Assembly (NCBI GenBank): GCA_018806985.1
Contig: JADANN010000169.1
Span: 62,001-126,000, forward strand
Length of the DNA: 64,000 nt
Direction: 5' to 3'
DNA from: Angiostrongylus vasorum
Lineage: Eukaryota > Nematoda > Chromadorea > Rhabditida > Metastrongylidae
Part shown: positions 11,801-23,729 of the stretch, one piece after another
Layout of the letters: every line of letters starts with the position of its first letter
How positions within the stretch are numbered: position 1 is the first letter of the stretch
Position numbers and translations under genes: made by a program
Notes under the pieces: model-generated
The model's database searches: none
Seen by the model: the letters and a program-made list of their open reading frames with translations, nothing else
What the model was told of the DNA's origin: nothing

Positions 11801-12822
11801 TTTAACTAAACAAATATTCTCGTTTGTGAAGAGAATGGTGGAGTGAAGGTACAGAAATCTGCATTCAGAAATGAACTTCACGTTGCCAGAATTCGCTTTC
11901 GCGTACAAGATAACAGGTTTGCTTGACTCTGGCGATGTACATCATTCATTCCGCAGGCTTGACATAGCATCGACGACACTGTATATTCATCTTTCTGACT
12001 GACTCTCCCAACGTTATGTGATTTGTTATTAACATGAGTTAAAAAAATGCATAAAAGTGATAAAGGAGAAAGCTTTCTGATTCGACTTCATCAAGCATCG
12101 TAGAGCCTGCATGCATAGTTCGTTCATGCCAATTACTTATGGTATCCTACCAGTGTATCACATCAGTATTCTTGTGGTATTAGGTTTCGTAGCAATTCGT
12201 GGAACCTGTAGAGATAGAAGGCTCAATTTGCTCAGGACGCAAGATCGCACCAATGACCAAAATTCAACGGTCTGTTAAACGGAACATGCAAACACTGCGT
12301 TGCGAATGTGTAGGGTTTAGTAAGCTTACAGAAATTTCATAGAAGCTACCTTCACTTTTACAAATAATCGTCTTTTGAAGACGATGTACTTCTACTGTAC
12401 TTTAAAAGCGATTTAGGTAGCCTTAATTCGCTAACAAGGGAATATTAAAGCTGGCCTTACAGAAGAAATGTCTTTAATAAGCCAGTTCTTTGAACAACTT
12501 AAAATGAGCTCCAATAAAAGATCGTTCATCCACATCTTTAAGGCTTCTTGTACTTTTGATGTTTGCTGCGTCTAGTTTATGGCACAAAATATCCTGTTAA
12601 GGTACTGGCAAGTCCGAGTAGCGCCACCCCATTGCACCTTTTTGTTCGCCGCAATTCAAGCCAAACTTTCATGGTCACTTATCAATAAAATACGATTGAA
12701 TGACTCTAAACAATATTTACAACCGAACTTCATTAAGCCTGGGTAAATATAACCGATAATTTTTCACAAGGTTAAACTGATACGAGGTTGATGCATTTAT
12801 ATTTATACATATATTTATACAT
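11801..12822. other. No recognisable gene
   Basis: AT-rich sequence without a repeat family recognised elsewhere here. A weak resemblance to the family A body at 12080-12250 (ttcgacttcatcaagcatcg) may be an ancient, heavily eroded SINE. Confidence 0.4.
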
Positions 12823-13107
12823 AGTGCGTGTGGAGCAGTGGTCGGAGGCGCCCTGCAACACACACTTGGAATCGATCCCCACGCCTATGACCCACCAAGT
12901 CTTTCATCCCTCCGGCGTCGACAAATTGGTACTAGACTTGTTTGGGAGCATAGCAGCACTGGCTTGATATATAGGTAGGCCACCGCGAGTTATTGCAGAG
13001 GCCAGATATGCATTTAATCACGTCCAAACGATGCTTAATGAAATCGAATGCATGGCCCATCCCAGGTATTGATCAACGCTGAGAGCTTTATCCTGTTTGA
13101 TCCTCCA
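12823..13107 (+). mobile_element. tRNA-derived SINE family A, copy 3
   Basis: Head gtgcgtgtggagcagtggtc with an A-box-like element, B-box-like ggaatcgatccc about 40 bp later, the family body, and tail ttgatcaacgctgagagctt then tatcc. Complete head-to-tail copy on the plus strand. Confidence 0.87.
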
Positions 13108-13384
13108 TTGCGTGAAAGCAATCAAAGAACATTTGACTTGTGTAAAAGCGAACCGCTGAGTGAAGTTCTCCATCTGAGCAATGCTCCCTCCATTAGATTC
13201 GACTCGATGCAACAACGTGAACCACCATCGCGACAACGACCAGCTGTGGACCATCGACCCGGATCAATGCAGCTTTGAGGAAGGCGAAGGTGCCGGGACG
13301 TTAAACAAATAAAAACTTTTATACCAACTTCGTATCGGTTTAATCATAAGAGAATTACTAATTCTTAGCACAGTAGGGCCTAGG

Positions 13385-13800
13385 TGTTAGCGCCACAAGA
13401 TGCCGAGAAGTTCGATTTCTATCCGTTTTTGGCACATAGAATAACCCGCGCATTGATTCACGGGGTCAATATATGGGGTGTGTTGTTCGAACACAGCGTA
13501 ACGGATGGAAACTGTTGCGGGTAAGAGTTGTAAGGATACATATTCACAGTTAATTCGTTTAAAAAACACTTTTTAAAAAAACGTCCTCCACAAGATAACG
13601 AATGTTGCCTATCCTTTCTCAATCAAATTCGTGTGAACTTTCTGTACAAGCTCTCATCTCATGTACTTGCTTCGAAAATGGTCTGAAAGGGCTCTGGAAT
13701 GGCTTTGTTAGAACCGCTCGTCGTTGCCCGACAGTTCGCGCACTGAATGGACAGCTGCCAGTCGTATGTAGTTTACCACATCTGCCGTGACACGATCAAA
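13385..13800 (-). pseudogene. Old coding fragment of unknown identity, copy 1
   Basis: Minus-strand translation near 13690-13775 reads DVVNYIRLAAVHSVRELS, which aligns with DAGKYIQLTAADSVPELS encoded on the minus strand at 31.4 kb. About half of the 24 compared residues are identical. Stops interrupt it here. The repetition suggests a fragment of an unrecognised mobile or multicopy gene. I cannot name the family. Confidence 0.4.
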
Positions 13801-14875
13801 GCAGCTTTTTTGTAGAACTACACATCTTTGCATCTTCGTTTAAGCACACAGCACACTTTAAAAAACCCAATGATTGAGAGGCTTTGCAGTTTCTTCGTAT
13901 GTGAACAACTGAATTTGTACATACGTTAGCTGAAAATTAATCACGCCCCATTGCAGTGTCTCTTGCTTTCAGACGACGCGTAGAAATCGCCATCACTTTA
14001 CCACTCCGTTTTGTTATCCCGTTCAATCTCTTCCGTTCCCCCTTCCTTCGAGTTGCAGAGACCAGAATAATGTTGAATAACTTCCACACTACTCAATCAC
14101 TGATATATTAAAGCTATTGTCAATCCTCATGTAACTGTTATGCGTTGTTAATCTAGCAACTCTCTCTAATATTCGCGCTCTATTTAAGCACTCTGTAAAG
14201 TTTGCTATTGCTACATCACTTCATCTACTTTGTCATTTCACTTTTCCTGAATCCATCGGCATCAGTTGGCGTATTTTTGTGATAAATGACTTATCCTGCT
14301 TGGTACTTCACCACTTCGCAGAATCCTCTTCCTTATTGCTAGTGCAATTCTTTCCTCTTTAGAACACACGTTGGTTCTAATTCGTTAAACCCTTGTGCTA
14401 TTACTATTGTATGTGACACTCCAAATTATGCTACTTCACCGGCCTATGGCAAAGCTATTCTCCTATCTCAAGGATCATCACTTACTCATCAGTTTAGCCA
14501 CGCCTGTTCAACCCCTGTTATCGTTTTGTCATTTGCATTGTTTTGGTGTTGTCATGTCATTATTGTTATGTTATTATTGTTATAAACGGTTGGATTACCT
14601 TAGTTCGGGTTTGAAATCTGATATGTGATAACAATGAGAAGTCCTGAGTGGCAAATTCGTACGAAGTTGAGCATGCTATCTCGAACTGCTGGTTAGCTGG
14701 TACTGAAAAACTGACCCGAACTATTGTATCCCACGGAGCTAATTCACCACATACACTATGTTCTCACGAAATGGAGCACTAGAGTCGGTATTATTATTGC
14801 GATCAGATCAATACACATTCCTTGCACATTCCGATATCATGGACATTCGTAAAAATAACTAATGAACAATAACAA
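13801..14875. other. No recognisable gene
   Basis: Pyrimidine- and AT-rich sequence. The plus-strand open stretch at 14395-14628 is leucine-rich only because of composition and has no supporting splice or homology evidence. Confidence 0.35.
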
Positions 14876-15082
14876 TGTTTTACTTTTTTATTTTCTGCCT
14901 ATTACAATTTTTTTACGGCAAAGTGTTGAGCGAAATACAACCACAACGTTGCTGAGATATTTGCAAAACTCCGAGCCGCAAGTGTCTACGGTGGGGAACG
15001 AATGCGCTACTGTCCTTTCCGCAGAGTAACGCGTTCACCACCACACCATGCGGGTCCTTCGCTTCGCCTGTCTCTCGCCCCT
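14876..15082 (-). mobile_element. tRNA-derived SINE family C, copy 1
   Basis: Read in reverse it has a head of the type cgcatggtgtggtggtgaac, a body with gttttgcaaatatctcagca, and a 3' tail (ttttattttctgcctatta reversed). The same body occurs at 35.9-36.2 kb. Confidence 0.75.
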
Positions 15083-15875
15083 TCGTCCTGATAACAAATA
15101 ATCTTTTTCAGAAACTACACCTTGGCAAATGGACTAGGAAGGAAGTGCAATCTGAGGTATTTCTTAAATAACGTTTAAAATCAGAAACATTTCAAAACAG
15201 AGATTTCAAGTGTTCTAATATGTTGCGGCTTTTAAAAGGAATTCTAAAAGAATTACACCGATTACTGACAGGATAGAAAAAACAGTACCATCATTAAGAT
15301 GTAAGAAAAACTCCTGGGTAAACTGAGATCTTGAAATGGAGTATAATGTGGACCTACTAGCACACTGTGTCTAATGCTTCATCAAATACTCCGGTATTCT
15401 AATTAAGCCAACTAGATGAACCGATGGTAGCGTTATTCAGCTCAGATGCAAGAACTGGAGAGAGTCCGTAAGGCGAAAAAATAACTCCGGAAAGCCATTG
15501 TGGTGAAATTAAAAGCGGAGAAAGAAGGAATGGAGATAAGACGAGCGGCGTGCCAAGACTTGGCGTCAGAACAACTGGATTCAATGGCAGCGGTGAGAGA
15601 ATCAACGGCGTAAACACCTGTCAAATAAGCCCAATATTTGCAAAATCTCATTAATGAGTAAAAAATAAGTGCTGGAAAGATATATTGTACACTACGCATT
15701 CAATTCTTCGCCAGAATTATTGTAGTACTACCTGTTAGAGATCATAGTTTGTCTGTAAAGGACAGCAGATTGCCTCGTCGTTTATTAAGCAAGCACCTAG
15801 GTTAGTCCTATGCCAAAAAAGCGTGGCAAATTTTTGCGGAGTTTATAAATGAGATAGGAATGGATAAGATGATTC
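15083..15875. other. No recognisable gene
   Basis: AT-rich. Two overlapping minus-strand open stretches at 15399-15699 show serine/leucine-rich, low-complexity text without a domain. No element boundary was seen. Confidence 0.35.
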
Positions 15876-15877
15876 TT

Positions 15878-16010
15878 TACATTCATGCTGAGCAAACACG
15901 AGGTGCTATTTTTATTCTTTATTCAAGAACTAGATGACGTTTCAGTGGATTTCGCCTTCCTCAGAGCCTCGAAAGGTCAAGTTGACCGCAATCTACCCAG
16001 CCAAACACCT
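15878..16010 (-). mobile_element. PLE family A terminal fragment
   Basis: It starts with gagcaaacacgaggtgctat and continues into the inverted hammerhead region and the text ccagccaaacacctcc, matching the left arm of the 51.4-kb PLE. Only about 130 bp remain, joined to a family C-related segment. Confidence 0.75.
15933..15989 (-). ncRNA. Hammerhead-ribozyme-like motif in PLE fragment
   Basis: On the minus strand: GTC (15984-15986), stem I segment, CTGAGGA (15958-15964), a stem II hairpin, GAAA (15940-15943), then CGTC. Core boxes are intact but stem I and stem II each carry mismatches. Confidence 0.55.
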
Positions 16011-16029
16011 CCAAAAGGCTCCCGTCCAT

Positions 16030-16365
16030 GCCACCGTAAAAAATATAAAGAATGCGAGTCCTCCGTTTCGCCTTTCTCTCAGCCGTGTTATTGGTCTTTA
16101 GGTGATCTCACCAATCATCCATCAACGGGATTTATTTGGCGAGCACAAATGAGCGCTGAACAACGTTAAACTGGAGCTGTGGTATAAATCACAATGTCGT
16201 CACTTTTTATTTACCGCCCATTCTTTTTTTAATGGAAGGGTAATATGTGAAATCTAAGCATGTATCAGCGGTGAGGAGCGAACACGCTTTTACCCCTTTT
16301 CGGAGGCTAATCGGTTCACCACCACACCATGCGGGTCCTTCCTTTCTCTTGTCTCTCAGCTTATG
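16030..16365 (-). repeat. tRNA-derived SINE family C, copy 2 with adjoining arm
   Basis: The segment 16201-16362 has the reverse-complement head (ttcaccaccacaccatgcgg) and tail ttttatttaccgcccattct. The segment 16060-16190 matches the internal region seen at 32.88-32.99 and 36.26-36.35 kb (ctctcagcc...ccatcaacggga). Confidence 0.65.
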
Positions 16366-16785
16366 ATGACAATGTAACAAAAATATGATTGGCACTACAT
16401 AAGCGAGTACGGTTTTCGGTTAAAACCCTGCTTAAAGCCACATAATATTCACGGACCACTGTGGTTAGTCAAGTGATGGCAGGCTCATTTGGAAGAGGTG
16501 CTAGGGGATGTTCTGTTCTCAGTCAACTTTTTTTGAAGTTCTTATTTCCTCCGTGCTTATATTTTGTCGTTATTCAAAGAAGATTTTTCACCTTGCGATG
16601 AGCTCTCTAGAGATAGGAACTATATTACTACTCATGAGATCTCTTTTCTTCTGTTCTGATAACTTCATGAAGTCAAAATGTTTGCTAGTGACCACGCTTT
16701 TCTTGAAAGTGGCAATTACTATGTCCTTGTAAACAGCAGTTTAGCTGAACATAGTTCTTTTTCGTCCATCTAAGTCATTTTAGTT
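16366..16785. other. No recognisable gene
   Basis: No repeat or coding signal was recognised. The short open stretch at 16508-16732 is hydrophobic by composition only. Confidence 0.35.
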
Positions 16786-17179
16786 ACTTGGATACTTGGA
16801 TGGTCCGTCTTCGTTGGTTACGCGGACCTCAGCATAATTCCCATTCTCTGGAGATTTGCTGGTTTAGCCATGTGGTTACCTGGAGCCCTGAGGACAACCT
16901 GGCTAAAGTCTGCTACAGGTCGTCGGTTACCACCACAGGCAGTTGCCGCCCTTGTGGATTAGAAGGCGATTTACCACCATGTGATCGTTTTGATACCAGA
17001 ACAATGGTGGATCGAGGTAATGGTTTACTCTTAGCTGGGATTTCTGGTAGAAATTCCGGACTCGTTTTCAGCTTGGGAGACCATAACGTGGGGATGAATC
17101 CATATAGTGTACATTGCACCCGAACATCCAGGAACAGGGACTCCGAGCCACGATAAGGCGGTAAACCGTTGGGAGGAAG
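16786..17179 (-). repeat. SINE-like family B, copy 2
   Basis: Begins tacttggatacttggatggt (the 3' tail reversed) and ends ggcggtaaaccgttgggagg. Full-length member of about 390 bp. Short open frames inside it are composition artefacts shared by all copies. Confidence 0.85.
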
Positions 17180-18535
17180 TTATTTTATACAAACAGAAGA
17201 CTGGAATGAATAAATCTTCATATGAACAATGTTTGTAAAGCAAAACCACGTATGTGAGGTCTACAAATGCACATGTGTTCACATAGAGATAATAACGTGA
17301 TTAGTAAGCATATATGATATAAGGAGGAACACTAACAGCGGTGATGCACCCTTTGCAATAGAGTTCAGGAGTAGTAAAAGGGAAATGTTACGTTGTACAT
17401 CGTTAGCTAATAAGAATCATAAGCAGGTAGAAATGTGACTGGGTGCTAGAACGTAATCGACTGGCAAATCAATAAAGTTCCTTGAGTAGTGTTCACAATA
17501 TAGGTGGAGCTAATTCTAAAGAGAATTGAAGTTACCGATCAAAAGTAGGCTCTTCAATGGGCCACAATGTTGCACTTTAGAAGGTTTCTGTGCTACGGAA
17601 TTTCACGCAAGCCTTGAGCTTGTGAGAACCTCCTGGTATGGGCGAACGACTTTTATAATAGGGATGAAGGTTGGAAGAAATTCCAGGAAGAACAATACAT
17701 GATTAGGACAGGAAACTTATGAGAACATGCAAAAGTAAAGAGTATTCATAAAGACTATCCTCCACACCAAAAGTGCTGAGAATATTTGATTTAATTTATC
17801 TCTCACATTTAAGAAGCAATCGTGAGAAGAAATTCAAAAACAAAAGAAGCGAAAGTGAAGAAAAAGAACCCGAACAAGAGATCGCGAGAGATTTTGGTGC
17901 CGGTAAAATTATTCTGTTATCCCGTTATCATACGAATGTCATGTTATTTTGTTGGAGAATACCGAATAGCCAGGATCTAAGCACCAATCTAGTGGAAAAA
18001 CTAAATCACATAGGGTTTTAAGCCTAAAATCACAGAAGCCCTGAAAAAAAACGACCAAACAATTGCGTCTTTTGCACGACAGCATTTTTTAGTGCTACGC
18101 TTCTACGATGGTCTAAAACGTTGTCGACTTTTGGGTAGTTGATTCAAATTTCGTTATAATCAACACTTATTCGGAAGAAAATCGTATGAAATCTGCGGAT
18201 GATGCTAATACGTGGACCAGGGAAGAGGATTTGAATGAACGACGGTCAGTAATTTATCACACGACGCCTATGATGTCTGGAGTAAAAATATTAGCAGAGA
18301 TAAAAAAGCCAAAAAAAAACCCACAAAACCCATTAAATATTTGGTCTAAAGTGTAGTGGAACTTTACCGTTCTCAAGCCGTTTTACACAATAGTTCCGGA
18401 CGTAAGCGCGCCTTCGGTCTGATGACAGCTAGTTGCGATTTGCTTGATTGCTTGATTTTGACAAAGGCATAGGAATAATATAGTTCAGCACATCTAATCA
18501 TTGGGACAAAGCTAATATTTCGCCCGACGTCGTTC
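17180..18535. other. No recognisable gene
   Basis: Apparently single-copy. The plus-strand open stretch at 17773-18021 contains a charged segment (KKFKNKRSESEEKEPEQEIA) with no recognisable domain or splice context, so it is not called. Confidence 0.35.
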
Positions 18536-18783
18536 CATCCCCTAAGAGATGTGAGAAGTATTCGACTTCATCGCTGCATCATACATGTGACTGAATGGTC
18601 AATACAACGAATTGAATTTTCTTAACGATGTGCCAAGTCGGTGTTTTTGATCCTTCAAGAGAGGTCTGACGGTAATGTGCCGACATCGGAGTAGTGAAAG
18701 GGTTGGTTAGCCTAGGATGCAGATTAGAATAAATGACGATGCATGTTGCAGAGCGCTCCTAACCGCCGCTTAACACGCGCCGT
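18536..18783 (-). mobile_element. SINE family A, copy 4 (eroded)
   Basis: Recognisable order of family A segments on the minus strand: aagagatgtgagaagtattc, tgccgacatcggagtagtga, and the reverse head cttaacacgcgcc. Many substitutions. Confidence 0.6.
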
Positions 18784-18934
18784 TGTTACTATAGGAGATA
18801 TTTATTAGACCTTTGTTAGTAAACTTGGTCATCAAAAACTACTTATCGATTTCCAGTGATGTCAATCGGTATATATACCAAACGGAGAAAACTGAATGGG
18901 CAACATTTCTTTATAAGATATCACATCAGATGAC

Positions 18935-19223
18935 AGCTATCTGTCATTCTTCGTATTCTTGTTGAGCAAACACGAGGTGTTATTTTTATTCTTAGACACA
19001 TTACGCTTCCATGTGAATTCTGTGTGGTTAGTCTCCACGCGACATACTCAGTGGAAGACTCATAGAAAGCGGCTCTGAGGAAGGCGAAATCCGCCGAAAC
19101 GTCAGCTTGCTCGTGAATAAAGAACAAAAATAACACCTCGTGTTTGCTCAACAAGAATACGAAGAACTTTCTTGATCAATGCCGTGGTTAACGGAAAGTC
19201 GGACGTGGGAGCTATCTGTCATT
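18935..19223 (+). mobile_element. Miniature PLE with inverted ends and target duplication
   Basis: About 260 bp bounded by agctatctgtcatt on both sides (18935-18948 and 19210-19223). The first ~45 bp (cttcgtattcttgttgagca onward) are the inverse of 19115-19160. The 3' part matches the end of the 53-kb PLE, including the terminal tgccgtggttaacggaaagt. No coding sequence remains. The body is an internal-deletion derivative: catagaaagcgg is joined directly to ctctgagga. Confidence 0.82.
19075..19106 (+). ncRNA. Partial hammerhead core in miniature PLE
   Basis: CTGAGGA (19075-19081), hairpin GGCG/CGCC, GAAA (19096-19099) and CGTC are intact. The upstream cleavage triplet and stem I are lost at the internal deletion junction, so self-cleavage is not expected. 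Confidence 0.55.
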
Positions 19224-19224
19224 T

Positions 19225-19772
19225 GTATCGCACATAGGAGGGAGCTCCCAGTTTAGCACAGGTCTCCAACCAACTCCCAGTTGCCATTCTATCATGCGCC
19301 TTTATGCTTTTTTACCTGTGAGAGGACGAAGCAGGAATTACTCACGTTCTGATTGAAACTGATGAAAAAGCAAATGGTTATGAAAAAGAAAAAATTTCAT
19401 CTTCTTTCAACAATCGAATACTGAGCGGTGTCATTTTGGAATGTCGTAGCACCTTTTAGGTGCCGATTTTTTTAAAAAATATTCCTCAAATGAAAAATTC
19501 AGCTTGTGTATCGGCGGTCGAATGTACTCCATAAATGAGATAGAGTCATCGTTGAAGAAACTTACCGAACTGAAACAGAAACAATTGGAATCTAGAGGTG
19601 ATTTTCCTCCAAAAAATCTTAACTGCGATAGTTGTAACGATGTCTATTATTAATCATTTAAGCAACAAAACCAATCGAATAATAATTAAATTCCATGATA
19701 TGAAAACAGACTAGATGGAACTCTCAATTGATCAATGTCATTCGATTCTGAGCATTTTTAATACTTGTGTGA
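19225..19772. other. No recognisable gene
   Basis: AT-rich, no family or domain recognised. Confidence 0.35.
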
Positions 19773-20051
19773 CGATAAAGGATACAGATCTCGGCATTGA
19801 TCAGTCGTTGAGGGATGCGCCATGAATTCGACTTCACCAAGCATAGTTGGAGACAATTGAATGCATATTTGACCTTTGCAATGACTCGAGGTGGCCTACC
19901 GATGTATCGAGCCAGTGCTGCTGTCTCTCAGACAAGTCTGCCACCAATTTGCCGACAGCGGAGGAATGGAAGGCTTGGTGAGCCACGGGCGCCGGGATCG
20001 ATCCCATGTGTGTTGCATGGCGCCTCCGAGCACTGCGCCACACGCACCCCC
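19773..20051 (-). mobile_element. SINE family A, copy 5
   Basis: Tail side gataaaggatacagatctcg at the left, reverse head ctgcgccacacgcacccc at the right, and a complete body. Confidence 0.87.
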
Positions 20052-20054
20052 TAT

Positions 20055-20980
20055 GGGTGACAGGCGATGTCGGTGATGTGACGATGTGGAATTTAGTTTA
20101 TCTAGTAGCAGAAAAATTTCAAAAATCGGACGAAAATTTTCATATCGATGGGCGTTTAGTGGTCATTCTTTGAAATTTGTGACTGATTACGATGTTAGGA
20201 TTTCGCTAATGATATGATGTGCTTTCTTAGCACCACGAACGAACTTCAATCCTATTGACAGCTGTCGAACGTCCAAAGCAGCGTCACCAATTGGTCAATC
20301 CAAAGGGAAGGAACGGTGAGCGAATGAGTAATAAACCAAAACTACTATGTCTACTATAGGAAGCAATAAAGGCATAAATGAAAAGTGAAAAAAGAAAAAG
20401 TGTTAAGAAGAGGTAGAAGGATACGATGGTAATCATTTATTGTTTAGTGTTCTATTTGGAGGTCATTTTATGAATGTCGACGAGGGCATAAGATCTATAT
20501 CAACGTTTGCTGAAAGCCAATAAAGGTACATCACAACCAATCGATACTTGAGAATATTCGCAAAACTAGCCCTATACTAGATTTTGTTTGTAAATGGAGG
20601 CCTTCAAAAGCTTTTCTTACCGGCAAGGACTCTTTCATAGCTTTTTGAAATGTCACGCTAAGATATATTCGTTTTAGGTCAGCATAGTCGGCATCTCAGC
20701 AGCAACAAGGTGGACAATGAAATGAGCTTTTTCCTCTCCGCCTGCCCATTTTCCCAATGAAAAGTATAGTTTTTCAATCAATTAATATGGCGAAACCTTG
20801 TTTTTATCCTTCTTTATATTCCCAGCCATCAATCTCGTCGTTTTATTGGGTTCGCAAATGAAATACGTTGGCGAAGCATTTAATACTACGTGCAGCAGTG
20901 CTGCTTAGTCGTGATTGGTCAATTTTCTGCAAAGTTGGCGAATTTTGAAACGGTGACGAATCGCGTTTTTTCTTTTAAAA
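20055..20980. other. No recognisable gene
   Basis: No coding or repeat signal recognised. Confidence 0.35.
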
Positions 20981-20982
20981 AA

Positions 20983-21270
20983 AGGGATCGTGTGGCGCAG
21001 TAGTCGGAGGTGCCATGCAACACAATCGTAGAATCGATCGTCGCGCCCATGGCGCACCAAGCCTTCCATCCCTCCGGGGTCGGCAAATTGGTACCAGACT
21101 TGTCTGGGAGCATAACAGCACTGGCACGGTACATCGGTACGCCACATCGAGTCATTCTAAAGGCCATATATACATTCAATCACCTCCAAACGATGCTTGT
21201 TGAAGTCGAATGCATGATGCATCCCTTCACGGATCGATCAACGCCGAGAGCTTTATGCTTTATCCTTTAA
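20983..21270 (+). mobile_element. SINE family A, copy 6
   Basis: Head gggatcgtgtggcgcagtag, complete body, tail ctttatgctttatccttta. The tail shows the tandem TTTATCC-type repeat typical of this family. Confidence 0.88.
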
Positions 21271-22670
21271 CCTACCGCGTTAGTCTATTCAAGCAAATAA
21301 AAAACCAAATATGGAACTTTTTTTTCTGACAAACGTTTTTAGTATGCGGAAAAGGAGATATTCGTCGAAGACGATTGTCAACGGACAACGCTGAACAGGT
21401 CGACTCTAATTTCGGTCATCTGAATTCGCTGATCAGAACTGAGGAAGAAGTCATGGCTATCATCGTAGCTATCATTATTGGCGTAATTTTTTTCGTCAGT
21501 TTATGTGTCTCCATGAAAAGAAACATACAATGATATTGAAGGAAAAAAGCCTGGAATAGTAAATCATAAGGTATTGATGATTTACCGCAGCCATTACATG
21601 GAAAGACTTTAAAAATCTCTATGACAGCATCCCGAACTCAGTTAATGAACAATCTTCCCTCATCGAGCTTCATTGCTTGCGTTCATCTCTGTTTTCCGTA
21701 ATTTATCAAGATTTTCATCATGTGGAGAGCAAATAAATCATCATGGCCGATGGACCATCCTTTCTTCATCTGTGCACATTAATCAAACTCAATTGCGTGT
21801 CAGAAGCACACTTCCTGAATGACAACATTGATTAGTGGTCGAGCTATCGATTAGCATCCGATTGCCTTGCCAGAGTTCTAATTCATAACTAAACAGTCTG
21901 GCGAACTTTTATACGAATAGAACATGGATACTAGGAAAAAACCTCATTGGGGCCGACCCCAGAGTGATGTTGTTGGGACGGCTCGTTGATATAGGAATAA
22001 CAAATAGTCAGGAAGATTCGGTCGGAATCAGGTGCTCGCCTTTGTCTGTGCCACGCGGGCCTGTGATTTAGCAGTCACAATGCCGGATACCTCAAACTTG
22101 GGTAATTAAACCGTTTATCATAACTATGCAACAATTGTGGCATAACAATACAACAGTACAATTAATACAACAGTGATACGAGTAAAGAATAGGCGCAGCC
22201 TGATCAGTGGTGTTCAGGTTGCTTACGAGTGAAGAGGTGGTCACATGAATTCCATTACATGAGATGGATGTGAGGAAAGGACATGATGACTTGGGTAGCA
22301 TTGCTGTGAACTGAGCGAGCTAACCATGGGGCCGTCTATATACCTTTCGTGCTGGGCGGAGTCAGGCTACAGCACGCGGAAAGACGTTTTGCCACTAAGG
22401 GGTGCTGGAAACATTTCTCAAGCATTGCAATCTGATAAAGCGATAGTCAAACCATACGACTGTAACTGCAGATATTTTTCATGAGATTACCGCCAACGAA
22501 ATGTTAGACATAAGGTTATCGGATCGCCATCGGAAGCAGTATTCGAAATGTTTGACATACGGTTACCAGATCATCATAGGAATAAGGTCACCACAAAAAG
22601 TATTCGAAATGTTTTACATAGGTAACATTCCAATGTTCGTGAAGAGTGTTCTCTAGAAGTTTGGTGAGCT
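21271..22670. other. No recognisable gene
   Basis: Apparently unique sequence without a recognisable domain or RNA gene. Confidence 0.35.
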
Positions 22671-22952
22671 GGGAGCGCGTGTGACACAGTGGTCGAAGGC
22701 ACCCTGCAACACACACGTGGAATGGATCCACGCGCCTGTGGCTCACCAAGCTTTCCATCACTCCGGGGTCGGCAAACTGATACTAGGCTTGTCTGGGAGG
22801 ACAGCAGCACTGGCTCGATACATCGGTAGGCCACCCCGAGTCATTGTAAAGGCCAGATATGCACTCGATCACCTCCAACGAAACTTAGTGAAGCCGAATG
22901 CATGGCGCATCCCTGGGGGATTGATCAACGCTGAGAGCTTTATCCTTAATCC
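22671..22952 (+). mobile_element. SINE family A, copy 7
   Basis: Head gggagcgcgtgtgacacagt, B-box-like ggaatggatccac, complete body and tail gagctttatccttaatcctt. It abuts a PLE reverse-transcriptase fragment without a gap. Confidence 0.86.
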
Positions 22953-22956
22953 TTCA

Positions 22957-23078
22957 ACGTGTCGAATTACTCTGCAATGGAAGCCGTCCGCGAGCTTCTT
23001 GTGCAACACAAAGGTGTAATTAACATGGATTGCTTCATGATTCAACAACTCACGCACCTCTTAAAGGAATGTATAATG
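22957..23078 (+). pseudogene. PLE reverse-transcriptase fragment
   Basis: Plus-strand text VSNYSAMEAVRELLVQHKG, INMDCFMIQQL then LTHLLKEC aligns with VSNDSAMKAIFELLVEYKG and INMHGLSIQQL of copy 1 at 757-860. This is the segment after RT motif A. Only about 40 residues remain. Confidence 0.8.
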
Positions 23079-23450
23079 TAATCCGAAAGACTTGTGAGGA
23101 CGTGTACTATTTATGTATTTAATTAAGCAAATTTTCGAAGAACCACAGCTTTCTCAGTTCTGAGGTCATTTTGATTACTTACGTGGCAGCTTAATCCAAA
23201 TTTACAAGAGCGCAACATATTGGGATCTATCATCATTCAACATGGGATCATTTACATTGGGAAAAAAACCGTTATAACCCTTACTACAGACGATGTGATT
23301 ATGGTTGCAAGCACACAGAATTTCCTCTTTTTTATATCAGAATGACCGTTTTATATGTTTGCTTTGCTCATTGCTAACATACTTGTGTTCCCACTGAGAA
23401 GCCTAACCATCTCCCATCGCAGTGGAAATACCACCCATAAATAAAAAAAG
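23079..23450. other. No recognisable gene
   Basis: AT-rich, nothing recognised. Confidence 0.35.
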
Positions 23451-23451
23451 G

Positions 23452-23725
23452 CCAAAGCTCTCGGTGTTGGTCACTCCCTCAGGGATGCGCCATGCACTCG
23501 ACTCCACCAAGCATCGTCTAGAAATGACTGAATGCATATCTGGCCTTTAAAATGACTCGCAGTGGCCCACCGATGTATCGAGCCAGTGCTGCTATCTTCC
23601 CAGACAAGTCTGGTCCCAATTTGCCGACCCCGGAGGGATGGAAGGCTCAATGGGTCATGGTCGCCGGGGTCGATTAAACGTGTATGTCGCAGTAGCGCCT
23701 CCAACCACTGCGCTACACGTGCCCT
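23452..23725 (-). mobile_element. SINE family A, copy 8
   Basis: Tail side aaagctctcggtgttggtca at the left and reverse head cactgcgctacacgtgccc at the right, with an intact body. Confidence 0.87.
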
Positions 23726-23729
23726 TATA

